Positions 22,749 through 33,923 of a stretch of 64,000 nucleotides of DNA are shown here, in pieces (positions within the stretch are counted from its first letter, which is position 1; each line of letters opens with the position of its first letter). Position numbers and translations under genes: made by a program. The notes under the pieces were generated by a model that was given only the letters and a program-made list of their open reading frames with translations, was not told the origin of the DNA and did no database searches. The stretch is from assembly GCA_949358305.1 (NCBI GenBank), contig OX442324.1, forward strand, positions 3,106,001-3,170,000, in the 5' to 3' direction. Source of the DNA: Strigamia acuminata. Lineage: Eukaryota > Arthropoda > Chilopoda > Geophilomorpha > Linotaeniidae.

Positions 22749-23675
22749 ATGTCAGTGGTAAAAAACGAGGTACGATTTTAAATAAATAAAAAATAAATAA
22801 AATTCAATGAAATAATAACTTGGTGTTTTAAGGATGAAGAAACCGTCGAAGAAATATTATTTCCTAAAACGATCATTCCGAATCAAAAAAGTCTCGTCGT
22901 AGTCACGGACGAGCAAATAGAACGAGGCACACGATTCGGGCCTTTTCCAGGAGAAGTAAATATTCATTTATTTTAATTTCACACGTTCAAAATAAGTGAT
23001 TCTTTATTTTTATTAATGATTTTTTTGTAAAAATATTACAAATCAGGACTCGGTTGAAAAGAAAAACTCAGATTGGATGCGGTACATTACGAGCGTTGAA
23101 TCTCTGAACGAATCCAATTTATTGATATGTTTTCGAAACAACCAAATGTATTTCTACTGTAACCGTTTGATTTACATTGGTACCGAGCTAGTTGTATGGG
23201 GCGGAAGCAAACGGATGCACTGTCAAGAGTCGTCGGAATGGAAATTGAGTCATCTTAACAGTAATTACATACAAATTATTCGTTTTAAACGTTTTAAACA
23301 TTTAAAAATACACTAATTATTCGTTTTAAATGTTTTAAACGTCAAAACAACATTTCAAAAAACATATTTCAGTCTTTTTAATCACTCTTTTAATTTTCAG
23401 ATGACTGTTTGACGTTTGTTTGTCAAGATTGCGACAAAACATGGAGTAACGAAAAGGGAATTTATGCTCACTGGAACTCGCTGCATCGAAAACCCGAGGA
23501 AGTGATTCCGGAAAAAAATTGCCAGTGTCCTCACTGCTTTCAAACGATTGGCAGTAAACACCATTATCGAGTTCACGTGTTGCAGCACGGGATAAATTTG
23601 AGTGAGGAAACGTTGTATCAGAAGCTGAAGAAGCGAAAGGGAAAACGAAAGAAAACTAAAGCGGAGGAGCTTTAA
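22749..23675 (+). CDS. short PRDM-family protein (PR/SET domain plus two C2H2 fingers)
   Basis: Four exons (22749-22769, 22833-22955, 23047-23260, 23401-23675) give 210 residues. A PR domain is visible: ERGTRFGPFPGE, WMRYITSVES, NNQMYFYCNRLIYIGTELVV, WGGSKR. Two C2H2 fingers follow, CQDCDKTWSNEKGIYAHWNSLH split as C-x2-C-x12-H-x4-H and a second starting CPHCFQTIG with C-x2-C-x12-H-x3-H. The tail is Lys-rich. PRDM proteins regulate transcription through PR-domain methyltransferase or scaffold activity and finger-mediated DNA binding. Most are much longer, with more fingers. I cannot assign an orthologue. It is divergently arranged with FBXW7. Confidence 0.8.
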
Positions 23676-23861
23676 AAGCATTTATTTGTACAATCGTACA
23701 ATTGTACAATTGTTATTGATCGTTACAAGTTGTAATGTTTTTTAGTTTGAAAAGTTTAAAAGTTTGACAAAAACAAACACATTCCAGTGTTTATTGTACC
23801 TATATTTAAGTTTTCCAAGTATGCGAAATAAAAGAAGAATTATTTTTACTTTATAAAAAAA

Positions 23862-23867
<6 letters not shown>

Positions 23868-23898
<31 letters not shown>

Positions 23899-23915
23899 TT
23901 TATTTATTTATTGTT
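23868..23915. repeat. (TA)n and TTTA microsatellite
   Basis: TATATACATATATATA run followed by TTTATTTATTTATTTA. Confidence 0.9.
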
Positions 23916-24056
23916 CTCTTGTTTTAATAACCAATCTGTGGAGTTTTTGCTTCAGTATTAAATCGAAACGATGCTTCGAACTGCAATCCTGCTAAAAAGA
24001 GCAAAATAAAACATGAATTTTTAATTTCTAATTAAATTCTATTAAAAAAAAACAGT

Positions 24057-24910
24057 AGCTGCATTCAAAAATTAAAATACTTGTGTTTTAACAATTGTAG
24101 TTTAAGTGTATTTTAAGTTTCAATTTTGAGTGTGAGAATTTTTTAGAAAATTGACAGCATATGAAAGCTTTAACATACATCTTTGATCACCTGATATGTA
24201 ATAAATTCCTAAATGTAGCATATAATACTCTCCAAGTGATTAGAAAGTAGTATGCATTGTTGGAATGTTATTATTTTTAGTAAAATTTAAATTTTTTTAT
24301 GCTTTGCTAGTAGAAGGGTGGAAGAAATTTTAAAAGAGTATGACCAACTGCCACCAGAGGTCATTGACAGCATCAATTCAAAGATGGAGTGATTGGACAA
24401 GAAAGAAGAAATAATTAATAAAGCATCTAAGTAATATTTATTATCAATCTTAGTTAGAAAAATACCAAAATTTATGGTTTGAATAAGAATGGTGAAAAAT
24501 TAAAAAAACAATGTAAAGACATGTTCACTTGTGAGTTACCTATTTTCATGAAAATTCTTCAGAAATTGAAATTCAAAATTTTTGTATTTATGTTTTAAGA
24601 GTGTGTAGCACAAAAATTTAAAATATAACAGGAAGTGATGTGATAAGTTGTGAAGTGATGTCATATGACTACAGGTAAAATTTTAATTTGTGAGTGCTTG
24701 AATTTTAACTGAATTTTGCTTCAATTTTCATAAAACTTTTTATGCAAGTGGAAGACATAACTACACTTAAAATTGAAGTAAAATAGAGTTTAGTGAAATT
24801 GTATTTTAGTTTGTATTTTAACCAATTTTAGTTTTATAGACAAGAAATGATGTCATTTCTGTTTTAAAATTGAACTAAAACACAAAATGTTTTAATTTTT
24901 GAATGCAGCT
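24057..24910. mobile_element. 854-bp transposon with AGCTGCATTC termini
   Basis: Termini AGCTGCATTCAAAAATTAAA and the exact reverse complement enclose AT-rich sequence. AGT is duplicated immediately outside both ends (24054-24056, 24911-24913). Inside, at about 24310-24420, a protein-like run reads RRVEEILKEYDQLPPEVIDS, then a stop, then LDKKEEIINKA. That is probably a remnant of an element-encoded protein. Shorter relatives occur at 43386-43536 and 50522-50659, and a lone end at about 37343-37360. Confidence 0.8.
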
Positions 24911-25171
24911 AGTAAAACCTGCGCGGTTCGTAGAATTTCCGATATTCGTCGTCGGTTTGTTCGGCTATTTCCCAATTCAGCTTCGAAGCGTATCAAACCA
25001 TATTTAATTTAATTACCTGTAAAAAGAATGAATAAATGTAAACTTTGTCTATTTAATTTGATATTATGATAGAAAAACCTTAGTTTTAAAGGGAACTAAT
25101 GTAAATATAAATATTTGGCGCCTAATTCTTTTATATTCGTCACATTTTAAATGGCGGCTCCTTAATCGCAG

Positions 25172-25372
25172 TTACGAGTAACGAGTACAGCCTAATGTCT
25201 GGGATTTATTTTCAAGTTTTCTGCACGTTGTCGGGTCGTCAACTGCTATAATAAAATCATGCTGTTCTGCAAAGAGATGAGAAAACATAAATAAATATTT
25301 TTGTGTTCTAAAATTCTGTTGAGGTTTACCTTGGAAAATCGCAATAATGATGTCGTCCACTAATAAACTCAT
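25172..25372 (-). CDS. tiny two-exon gene of unknown function
   Basis: Exon 25330-25372 (MSLLVDDIIIAIFQ) has a GTAAAC donor. It joins in phase to exon 25172-25266 (EQHDFIIAVDDPTTCRKLEN and on, ending CTRYS), giving 45 residues. A further protein-like piece on the same strand lies at about 24913-24985 (KLNWEIAEQTDDEYRKFYEP). A possible last exon at 23909-23985 would place the 854-bp transposon in an intron, but I could not join these unambiguously. The 5' exon and upstream 200 bp are duplicated at 28130-28350. I recognise no family. Confidence 0.35.
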   Translation of the reverse strand: MSLLVDDIIIAIFQGKPQQNFRTQKYLFMFSHLFAEQHDFIIAVDDPTTCRKLENKSQTLGCTRYS

Positions 25373-25910
25373 TTTTATGTAAAGATATTTCTGAATTGGA
25401 TCCAAAGTTGATTGGTTTAGTTGCTCTTTAGTTTAGATCTGTTCGGTTTCCCGTGATGAGCGTTAGCGAGAGCGCTGCAGCCATTACAGAAGCGTGTAAC
25501 CGATCATCTGTTTGATTTGTATTTTATTTATTTCGTTTAATTAAATTTTAATTGTTATCAAATAGAAAAATGTTGATGTGATGTTGATGTGATGTTGTGG
25601 TTTTTTTTTAAATAATTTTTTTAATCCATATTTTGAAAAATAAGAATTTTTTAGAAATTGGTTTAATTATTTTTTTAAATTGGAATTTGCTCAAATTTCT
25701 GGCAAATTAAAACATACAAATACAAATACACACACAAATACATGCCAGTATATGAGTGTAAAAAAAATTACCAAAGCATCAAGTCAGAACAGAACAAATA
25801 ACAAACAGTCAAACAATTGTAACTAATCACGCTTTAACTACCTAACAGCATTGTCAATAGATGTGCAAATTTTTATTTTGACGACGTTCCATTTTACTAC
25901 CGGTACGGTA

Positions 25911-25948
25911 TTAATTCACGGACCCAATATTTGGTCCGTGAATAATTA
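25911..25948. repeat. short perfect hairpin upstream of importin alpha
   Basis: TTAATTCACGGACC and GGTCCGTGAATAATTA pair around an AATATT centre, ending 19 bp before the first importin codon used here. Role unknown. Confidence 0.7.
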
Positions 25949-25966
25949 CTCTCTCTGTAGGAAAAA

Positions 25967-27770
25967 ATGGTTAGAAAACGGAACGACGTGAGAAAAAATA
26001 AACGCAACGAAACTTTATTAAAACGACGCAATGCGCCGAAAACCGACACGAACGAACAAGCTCTTAGCCACACCAATTTGGAGGCGATAGTTATAAACTT
26101 GTGCAGTAACCAACCAAATTTAAAATTAAGTGCTGTGCAAGCGGCTCGGAAGCTTTTGTGCCGTGAAGAAGATTGTCCCAAAGACGATCTGATTAAGTTG
26201 GGAATGCTCCCAATTTTAGTCCAGTGTTTAGAGTGCCACGATATGTAAAATTAAAAAAACAACAACAACAACAACAACCGCTCGTTAAGCGCCATTAAAA
26301 TTCAATTTCTATTTCAATTTTAGCCCAACTCTTCAATTCGAAGCTGCGTGGGTATTAACAAACATTGCATCCGGCACGACGCAACAGACGCAAGCTGTTG
26401 TAACTGCAGGTATTTCCTCCTTACAAAACGTTATTTTCCAACACATTTGGACAAAATGTTCATTCAATTTCTAATTAGGAGCGGTGCCATTATTCATTAA
26501 ACTTTTACAATCTCCGCACCAGAATGTGTGCGAGCAAGCTGTTTGGGCACTAGGAAACTTTATTGGAGATGGACCAGTGTTACGAGACTACGTTATTTCT
26601 TTAGGTTTAGTTAAACCATTGCTAGCCTTCATAAATCCCGAAATTCCCATTTCCTTTCTACGCATCGTGACGTGGGTGTTGGCGAACTTGTGTCGCAACA
26701 AAGACCCGAGTCTTCCTGTCGAAACTATAAAGCAGATTCTTCCCGCCTTGTGCATGCTAATTCAGCACACCGACGTCAATGTAATTTAAAATTGTAAAGA
26801 AATCAATACTTTTAAAGATTATTATTATATTTTTATTGTCAGATTCTAGTAGAAACTGTTTGGGCCTTAGCATATTTGACCCATGGTGGTAACGAGCACA
26901 TTCAAATGGTCACAGATTCCGGTGTCGTTAAGCACGTAGTACCGCTTTTAACTCACAAAGTACTTAGTCTACAGGTATTGGGAGCTTTTTTCTATAGTTT
27001 TAGTTTTTTAAAACATATCTCGACGTTTGATTTGATCAGACAGCGGCACTTCAGGCAGTCGGAAACATTGTGACTGGCAGTGACGAACAGACACAAGTTG
27101 TTTTAAATTGTAACGCGCTGTCTTATTTTCCAGCCCTACTCACACAAGACCACGATAAGATCAATGAGGTATAGGCATTTAAATTGATTGAACTAATAAA
27201 TAAATTCGTGTTTTTTTTTATAGGACTCTGTGTGGTTTGTGTCGAATATTGTTGCGGGAAATGACCAACAGGTGCAGGCCGTTTTTGATGCGAATCTGGT
27301 CCCGTTAATAATCCGTCATTTAGAAAAGGTGAGATTTGTGAAAAGGTGATTTAATCCGTTCGCGGACGTGCAATTGTTTGAAATGTTTGCAGGGTGATTG
27401 TGAAACGCAAAAAGAAGCGGCGTATGCAATTGGCAACCTAACATTCACCGGTGACACTAAACAGGTTTCGTATTTGGTTCAGCAAGGAGTGATCCCGCCC
27501 TTCTGTGCCCTCCTGACGTCTGAAGACGTACAAGTGCTTCAAGTTGTGTTGGAAGGCCTTACGAATATTCTCTCAAAGGCTGGAAACCAGTTGGTGGCAA
27601 TTCGCAGAATGATCGAGGAATGTGGCGGTAAGTTTTCAAAGTATTTTTGAAGTATAGAGAGTGAATGATTTGCGTTTTTAATAGGTTTGGCTAATATAAA
27701 AGTTCAGAATCAACAGACCGAAAAGAGATATAAATTATCTTCCGATTTACTTCACAATTTTTTCCCCTGA
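25967..27770 (+). CDS. importin subunit alpha (KPNA3/4-like)
   Basis: Eight exons (25967-26244, 26324-26409, 26479-26780, 26843-26974, 27040-27168, 27224-27328, 27393-27627, 27685-27770) give 450 residues. It is the nuclear-import adaptor that binds classical NLS cargo and importin beta. Armadillo repeats carry the paired W..N motifs ([40 protein letters not shown]). One is altered: AYAIGNLT has Y in place of W. The KPNA4-type block [14 protein letters not shown] is nearly invariant. The IBB is only half present ([14 protein letters not shown]). CTCTCTCTGTAG just before the ATG (25950-25961) is a good acceptor in phase with GAA AAA ATG, so an upstream exon probably completes it. The C-terminus stops at HNFFP without the usual acidic tail. 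Confidence 0.9.
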
Positions 27771-28119
27771 GAGGTAAGAGCGATTTTTTGAAATGTTTGA
27801 AATTTTGTTTTTTTTTAAATTTGTTTTATTGTTTTCAGAGATTTCTGAATAAGTTTCAATTTTCTCTGATGGGCGGAATTTTAAAACGTTTCTGAAGACC
27901 TTTTGTTTGTATCGCGAAGTTTTGTGCATTGTAAAATGTAAATTAAAATTGTAAATGGGACTATCTGGATGTGGTTGAATGAATATTATTTTGATTGACT
28001 GTGAGAAAGAATTAAGATTTTACTTGTTTCTTTTTTGGTATTCTCAATATCTAAAAAAACAAAAAATGGTTTAATTCTCTATTGTAAATAATTTAAAAAT
28101 TAAAATAAAATTGTGGAAA

Positions 28120-28560
28120 CAGTCCGACAAGACGTCGTGCACAAATAAACTCATTTTTGTTGTTTAGATATTTGTGAATACTGTGTCAATCGTCCGAAGT
28201 TGGCTGGTTGGTTAGGGTTAGTTCTGTTCCGTTTCCTGTGATGAGAATTAGTGAGAGCGCCGCAGCCATTACAGAAACGTGAAATCGATCATCTGTTTTG
28301 TTTATTTCGTTGAATTATATTTTAATTTCTATCAAATATGTTTGTTGATGTATGTTTTTTTGTTTATTAATTTTGTTTATTTTTTTTATCCATAGTTTAC
28401 AATTGTGCTCATTCCAGGTTCCTGCAAAAATAAGAATTTTATTGTTGAAAGTATGGTTGAATTATTTTAAAAATTGGAATTTTTCCAAAATAAAAGAACC
28501 AATAAACTTCCCAAAACATAGAAATTAATGGTACATAAATACACTGTGTGTGTAAAAAAA
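28120..28560. repeat. direct duplicate of the 25330-25760 region
   Basis: Matches the 5' exon, upstream region and further AT-rich sequence of the tiny minus-strand gene. Shared landmarks are AGAGCG(C)TGCAGCCATTACAG, GATCATCTGTTT, AAAAATAAGAATTTT and GTGTAAAAAAA. The start-exon copy reads MSLFVHDVLSD and then diverges. The two copies flank the importin-alpha gene in direct orientation. Confidence 0.75.
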
Positions 28561-28609
28561 GGCCTAAGAATCAAAGACATGTAATGTAATTGTAATTTAT
28601 TTTATTTAG

Positions 28610-29300
28610 TTTTTATTTTACTTCCTACTTCTAGTTTAGTCCTACTTCTTACTTCTAGTCTAGTTTTACTTCCTACTTCTAGTTTATTCTTATTTCCTAC
28701 TTCTAGTTTAATCTTACTTCCTACTTCTAGTTCTAGTTTAATCTTACTTCCTACTTCTAGTTCTAGTTTAATCTTACTTCCTACTTCTAGTTCTAGTTTA
28801 ATCTTACTTCCAACTTCTAGTTCTAGTTTAATCTTACTTCCTACTTCTAGTTCTAGTTTAATCTTACTTCCTACTTCTAGTTCTAGTTTAATCTTACTTC
28901 CTACTTCTAGTTCTAGTTTAATCTTACTTCCTACTTCTAGTTTAATTTTACTTCCTACTACTAGTTCTAGTTTTATCTTACTTCCTACTTCTAGTTCTAG
29001 TTTAATCTTACTTCCTACTTCTAGTTCTAGTTTAATCTTACTTCCTACTTCTAGTTTAATTTTACTTCCTACTACTAGTTCTAGTTTTATCTTACTTTCT
29101 ACTTCTAGTTCTAGTTTTATCTTACTTCCTACTTCTAGTTTTAGTTTTGTCTTACTTCCTAGTTCTAGTTCTAGTTTTATCTTACTTCCTACTTCTAGTT
29201 CTAGTTTTGTCTTACTTCCTACTTCTAGTTCTAGTTTAATCTTACTTTCTACTTCTGGTTCTAGTTTAATCTTACTTCGACTTCTGCTTCTACCTTACTT
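28610..29300. repeat. 30-bp TTCTAGTTCTAG minisatellite
   Basis: About 22 copies of a 30-bp unit containing CTACTTCTAGTTCTAGTTTA followed by ATCTTACTTC, with variants lacking one TTCTAG. No A-tract phasing, unlike most arrays in the window. Confidence 0.93.
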
Positions 29301-30991
29301 CTACTCCCAGCGTGTTTCTACTTTTTCCCTATTTCAATTTGTACTTCTGCTTCTACTTCAATCTTCTTTGCTTTCTACATATGGCCACAATAAAAATAAC
29401 GGCACTTTCGATTATGTAAGCATTAAATGCAATAAAAGAAATTTAGTTAAATCTTTTTCAGTCTTTATCACACCATATTTACGTTAAAAAACCAGTGCAG
29501 AGCCATTTAAAGAGATATTTTCCATCACATAAATCTCGTAAGCTTTGGCGCCCTGCGCATTTGCACTGCTAAATCATGCCTTAAGCCGGCCCTGACGTCA
29601 ATAACCAATGACGACTGATCTTCACTGAAAGAAAATTTGGGGTCATTGGGGTCCTAGGGGCCTCATGGGAAAGAAAATTTGCCATTTTGGGATCCTAAGG
29701 ACCCAACATCAATACCTCATTTGATGATGCATTTCAACAATAGATTTCTGATGATGGTCCAAACATTATAATCGATGGGCACCATGCGTCTTCTAGCTAG
29801 ATTTAGGGTTGTGCAAATATATCTGCAGTTAGTATTAAAATGATGATGTCAATATTTTATTGCAGTGCTCCTGAGATGCTACTGTATGTTCTTTTAATTT
29901 ATTTTTTAAATCAAATGTTATCTTATTTAATCCACGTGATAAGTTAGTGAGGGCAATTCTCTTTTTCTCTATTTATTTAATATTAAATTGTTTTCCACTC
30001 AAATGCTCTTATAACACCAATGAATTTTTTGAAATTTCATATTTGAATTACATTTTTCAAGTGTTTCAATCTCTGTGAAATATTAGACATTGTTTTTTGA
30101 CCAGTTGAAGAGATTTTTTTAGCTCTGTTGTATAAGAAATGCGCATGAACGATGTTAATGTGCTGTGTGACGCCTAGTGACGGTTATCATTATCATTTTT
30201 ATTCGCTAACATTAATTGTTGTCGTAAAAAAAACGTTCGAAAATTTAAAGAAAATAAAAGAATACATTTGGCAAGAATATCGATTTTTTACACAGGCGTG
30301 AAAAGCGATAAAAAATACAAAAGAATTGTCAACAAATCAAAAATTGTTGCAACAAACAAACCGAAAACCACGATTTGAAACGACGATAAATGTTCGTATC
30401 ATCCATTACAACGTTCGGGACATTCTGACCCCGCGTAGCGAAATAAGGAACTAGGAATAATAAGGAATCAACTTCCGAATGGTACGTTCTTCGACGGTAT
30501 GACTTCGCAAGAATCATAGGACATCAGATTAATATTGAAAAAAGGTAACTCGAAATAAAACCTGCAGAATACCTACGAAACAAACCTCGAAAACGTGTCA
30601 AGTTTTTAATTTTCAACTCAATCTGAGGATCGTCGCGAGTGAGTATGTGACTTTGTCACGATGGCAACATCGATGGAAGGCGTGCTGCCATGTTGACGAA
30701 AAGATAATCATTTAGAAAAATAAGCCTGATTTTTGTTTTTTCACTATTTAGCACTCAATGTAAGCACTGGAAATTATTAGCGTCGAAAATCTTTCGTAAT
30801 AGGAACGTCGGAACGTGAAATAAACGTTCACCCGCCTCTATTTTATGGTTTTGGTCGGTTTCGTCGATGGTTTTTGCATTTCTGCGAACCGAACTCAACC
30901 GCAAACCGAATAAAAACCAAACCTAATGCGACTTTATTGGTTTTCGGAATGTTTTTTTTTTTTTTTTTTTTTAATTTTTATTTAGGTAACC
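29301..30991. other. intergenic region upstream of PP2C gene
   Basis: No gene recognised. CCGGCCCTGA at about 29588 resembles a hAT-type terminus without a visible partner. The last kilobase is single-copy AT-rich sequence that should hold the PP2C promoter. A poly-T run and acceptor TTTAG (30981-30985) precede the ATG by a few bases, suggesting an upstream non-coding exon. Confidence 0.5.
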
Positions 30992-32801
30992 ATGGGCCAA
31001 ACACTATCCGAACCAGTCACGGCCAAGGAGACGTCGTGTTGTGCAAATAACAGCCTGAAAGTTGGATCTTCATGTATGCAAGGATGGCGAATAAGTATCC
31101 TTTTATTTGAGGTTCTGCCAAATCGCGGTGGAATTGCATAATTTGCTTAATTTGGATTCAAAGATATGGAGGATGCACATACACATTTACTATCTCTATC
31201 GGAAGACAAGGAAGCTGCTTTTTTTGCTGTTTATGATGGTCACGGAGGTATAATTGTGATTTTGTGGCTTTTTTTGTGGTTTTTTTGATTTGTTTGATTT
31301 TTTTTGGCAGGCGCGAAAGTTGCTCAATATGCGGGCAATCACGTGCATAAAAAAATCGTCACACATTCGTTCTACAAACAAGGCGACGTTATAGAAGCAA
31401 TAAAGCAAGGGTTTTTAGAAGTAGATCAAGATATGTTAAATGATGAGAGCATGAAGGAGGAATTGGCAGGGACTACAGCACTAGTTGTTCTTATAAAGAA
31501 CGGCAAAATTTATTGTGTATGTATTTTTCTGTTTTGTGTAAAAAATACTGACATTTTGGGCAAATTTTGAAAATATTTTCACCGATTTTTGATCGAATTT
31601 TGACTGGATTTTGACCAAAATTTGTACGAATTTTGACTTTAGTTTTGACCTAATTTAAGCCTAATTTTGACCTAACTACTCAATTTTGACTAAATTTTGA
31701 CCACAATTTGTACGAATTTTGACATGAGTTTTGACCTAATTTAGGCCTAATTCAGACCTAACTTGACTCAATTTTGACTCAATTTTGACTCAATTTTGAC
31801 TCAATTTTGACTCAATTTTGACACAATTTGACCGAATTTTGACTTGAGTTTTGACCTAATTTAGGCCTAATTCAGACCTAACTTGACTGAATTTTGACTG
31901 AATTTTGACTGAATTTTGACCGAATTTTGACCAAATTTTGCCTCTGATATCTTTGTTTTTGTAGGGAAACGTCGGCGATTCACGAGCCATCGCTTCGGCG
32001 GGTGGATTGGTCCACCAATTGTCATTTGATCACAAACCTAGCAACGAAGCCGAAACTAAGCGCATTATTGCAGCTGGAGGATGGGTGGAGTTTAATAGGG
32101 TGAACGGTACGATCATTTTATTTAATTTTTTAAAAATTAATTAAGAAAAATACATTTTTTTTCCATCGGAAAAATAGGTAATTTAGCCTTATCTCGAGCA
32201 TTAGGTGATTTTGTATTTAAAAAAAATGAGAAGAAGCGACCGGAAGAACAAATTGTTACAGGTAAACACGAAATAAACGTAAATTTTTTTTTTTTATTAT
32301 TATAAATTATTAAATTATTGAATTATATATTTCAGCATATCCCGACGTCACCGTCGAAGACGTAACTCCAAACCACGAATTCATCGTTCTTGCTTGCGAT
32401 GGAATATGGGATGTGATGACAAATCAAGAGGTGATCGATTTCGTTCGAACGAGGATATCCGAAAAAATGGAACCCGAAGAGGTTTTTATCAAAACAAAAT
32501 TAACTTTTAATTGATTTTTAATAATTTATTTGTGTATTAGATTTGTGAGGAGTTGATGACACGGTGTTTAGCTCCCGATTGCCAAATGGGCGGCCTTGGC
32601 TGTGATAATATGACAGTAGTGCTCGTGTGTATGCTTCAAGGAAACTCGTACGAAGATCTGGCGGTGAAATGTTCACGCCTGCCCCAAGCCTCAAATGAAA
32701 CTTGCTCAGGAATGCACAGCAACCACATTAACGACGGTGCCTCTGGGGACGAGTACGAGTTGAGTAACGATCCGTCGTTGCGAGAGACCAGTCTCGATTG
32801 A
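30992..32801 (+). CDS. PP2C-type Ser/Thr phosphatase (PPM1 family)
   Basis: Seven exons (30992-31094, 31164-31247, 31311-31516, 31965-32106, 32178-32261, 32336-32481, 32541-32801) give 341 residues. The Mn/Mg-dependent phosphatase motifs are present in order: MEDAH, FFAVYDGHGG, AGTTALVVL, GNVGDSRA, LSRALGDF, LACDGIWDVM, GCDNMTVVLV. The N-terminus MGQTLSEPVTAKETSCC carries a Gly-2 myristoylation context and is typical of invertebrate PPM1A/B-like enzymes. The tail is Ser/Asp-rich and disordered. Likely a cytosolic or membrane-linked regulator of stress-kinase signalling by family. Intron 3 holds a degenerate TGACTGAATTT repeat. Confidence 0.9.
31565..31945. repeat. degenerate ~12-bp AATTTTGAC repeat in PP2C intron 3
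   Basis: AATTTTGACTCA / AATTTTGACCGA units with interspersed TTAGGCCTAATT, forming most of the intron. Confidence 0.8.
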
Positions 32802-33923
32802 TGATTGTTTCAAATCGGTTTATCAAATTTTTTTCCTCTTTCTTTCTTTCTTTCTTTCTTTCTGTTTGGTTGTTTCTCAATCTTCCTAGCCACTAATTAA
32901 ATTGTATTTTCTCAGTTTTTAATTATTACGTTTAAAAAAAAAGAAAAAGAAGAAAAAAATGAGTTGCGCATTGTAAAAATTGAAAGGAAAAAATGATTTG
33001 CAAATTTATTTGTGTAGTTTTCTTTTAATGGGCCATTTAAACTTGCCTTTTGTGAGCTAGGATATTGAATTTGAAGAAAACTAGAAATATGCACTGTTGC
33101 TTCCATTCCACTATTGTTTTTTTTTGTTTTTTTCCCTTGATTAAATTGAATGTGCCGGGTGTTTAAATTTATTCAAGTGTTTTGATACAATGCAAAAAAA
33201 TTGTTAAAAATTTGAAATTATTTGTGTTCTGATTCGTTTTTAATTTTTTTCTTTCTTTTTGTTGATTTTTTGGTTGGAATGATTTGTTTTGTTTATACTT
33301 TTATATTAAAGGTTGTGAATTATTTCACTGATTGAAAATTCTAATCAATATTTTCTTGCAAGAAATAATAGGTCATAAAATATAAAAATTTACTGGATAT
33401 TTTTTTTTTTATTATTGTAACATATTTTTTTTGTTTTGAGTTTAAAATTATCTGGAGAGAAAAGTGTGGTATATTTTTTTTTCTGTTTGGTTTGTTTTTT
33501 TAACCACTAAGGTAATTACAATTGTCCAGGATGTTAATGTGATTCATGTTGATGCCAAATTAAAGAATAATCCTTAGATTAATCACTTTACTCAGGTTTC
33601 TGTTTACAGTATTTGCTTTTCTAGTTTGTATTTTTATTTAGTTGATTAAACATTGACGAAATTACATATTATTCTTGCATTTTTTCAAAGAAAAGTTGAA
33701 GTTTGTGTACATAGTTCTGAATGGCTTTTTTTTTTTTTATTTTTATTTTTTCGGTTTGTGAGTTGGAATTTGTAAAACTAAAAATTCTTTAGGTTTTTAA
33801 GAAGGCAACAATTGATGATTAAAAAACTGAGTTTTATATCTTGGAAGTTTATTTGAATTTACACAGTACAGTTTATTTATTAATTTTATTTTTTATTTTT
33901 TTTTTTTTAATGATAAAAATAAT
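32802..33923. other. convergent intergenic region, 3' UTRs
   Basis: Contains a (TTTC)n run at about 32838-32862 and many homopolymer tracts. No coding exon or RNA gene seen. Confidence 0.6.
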
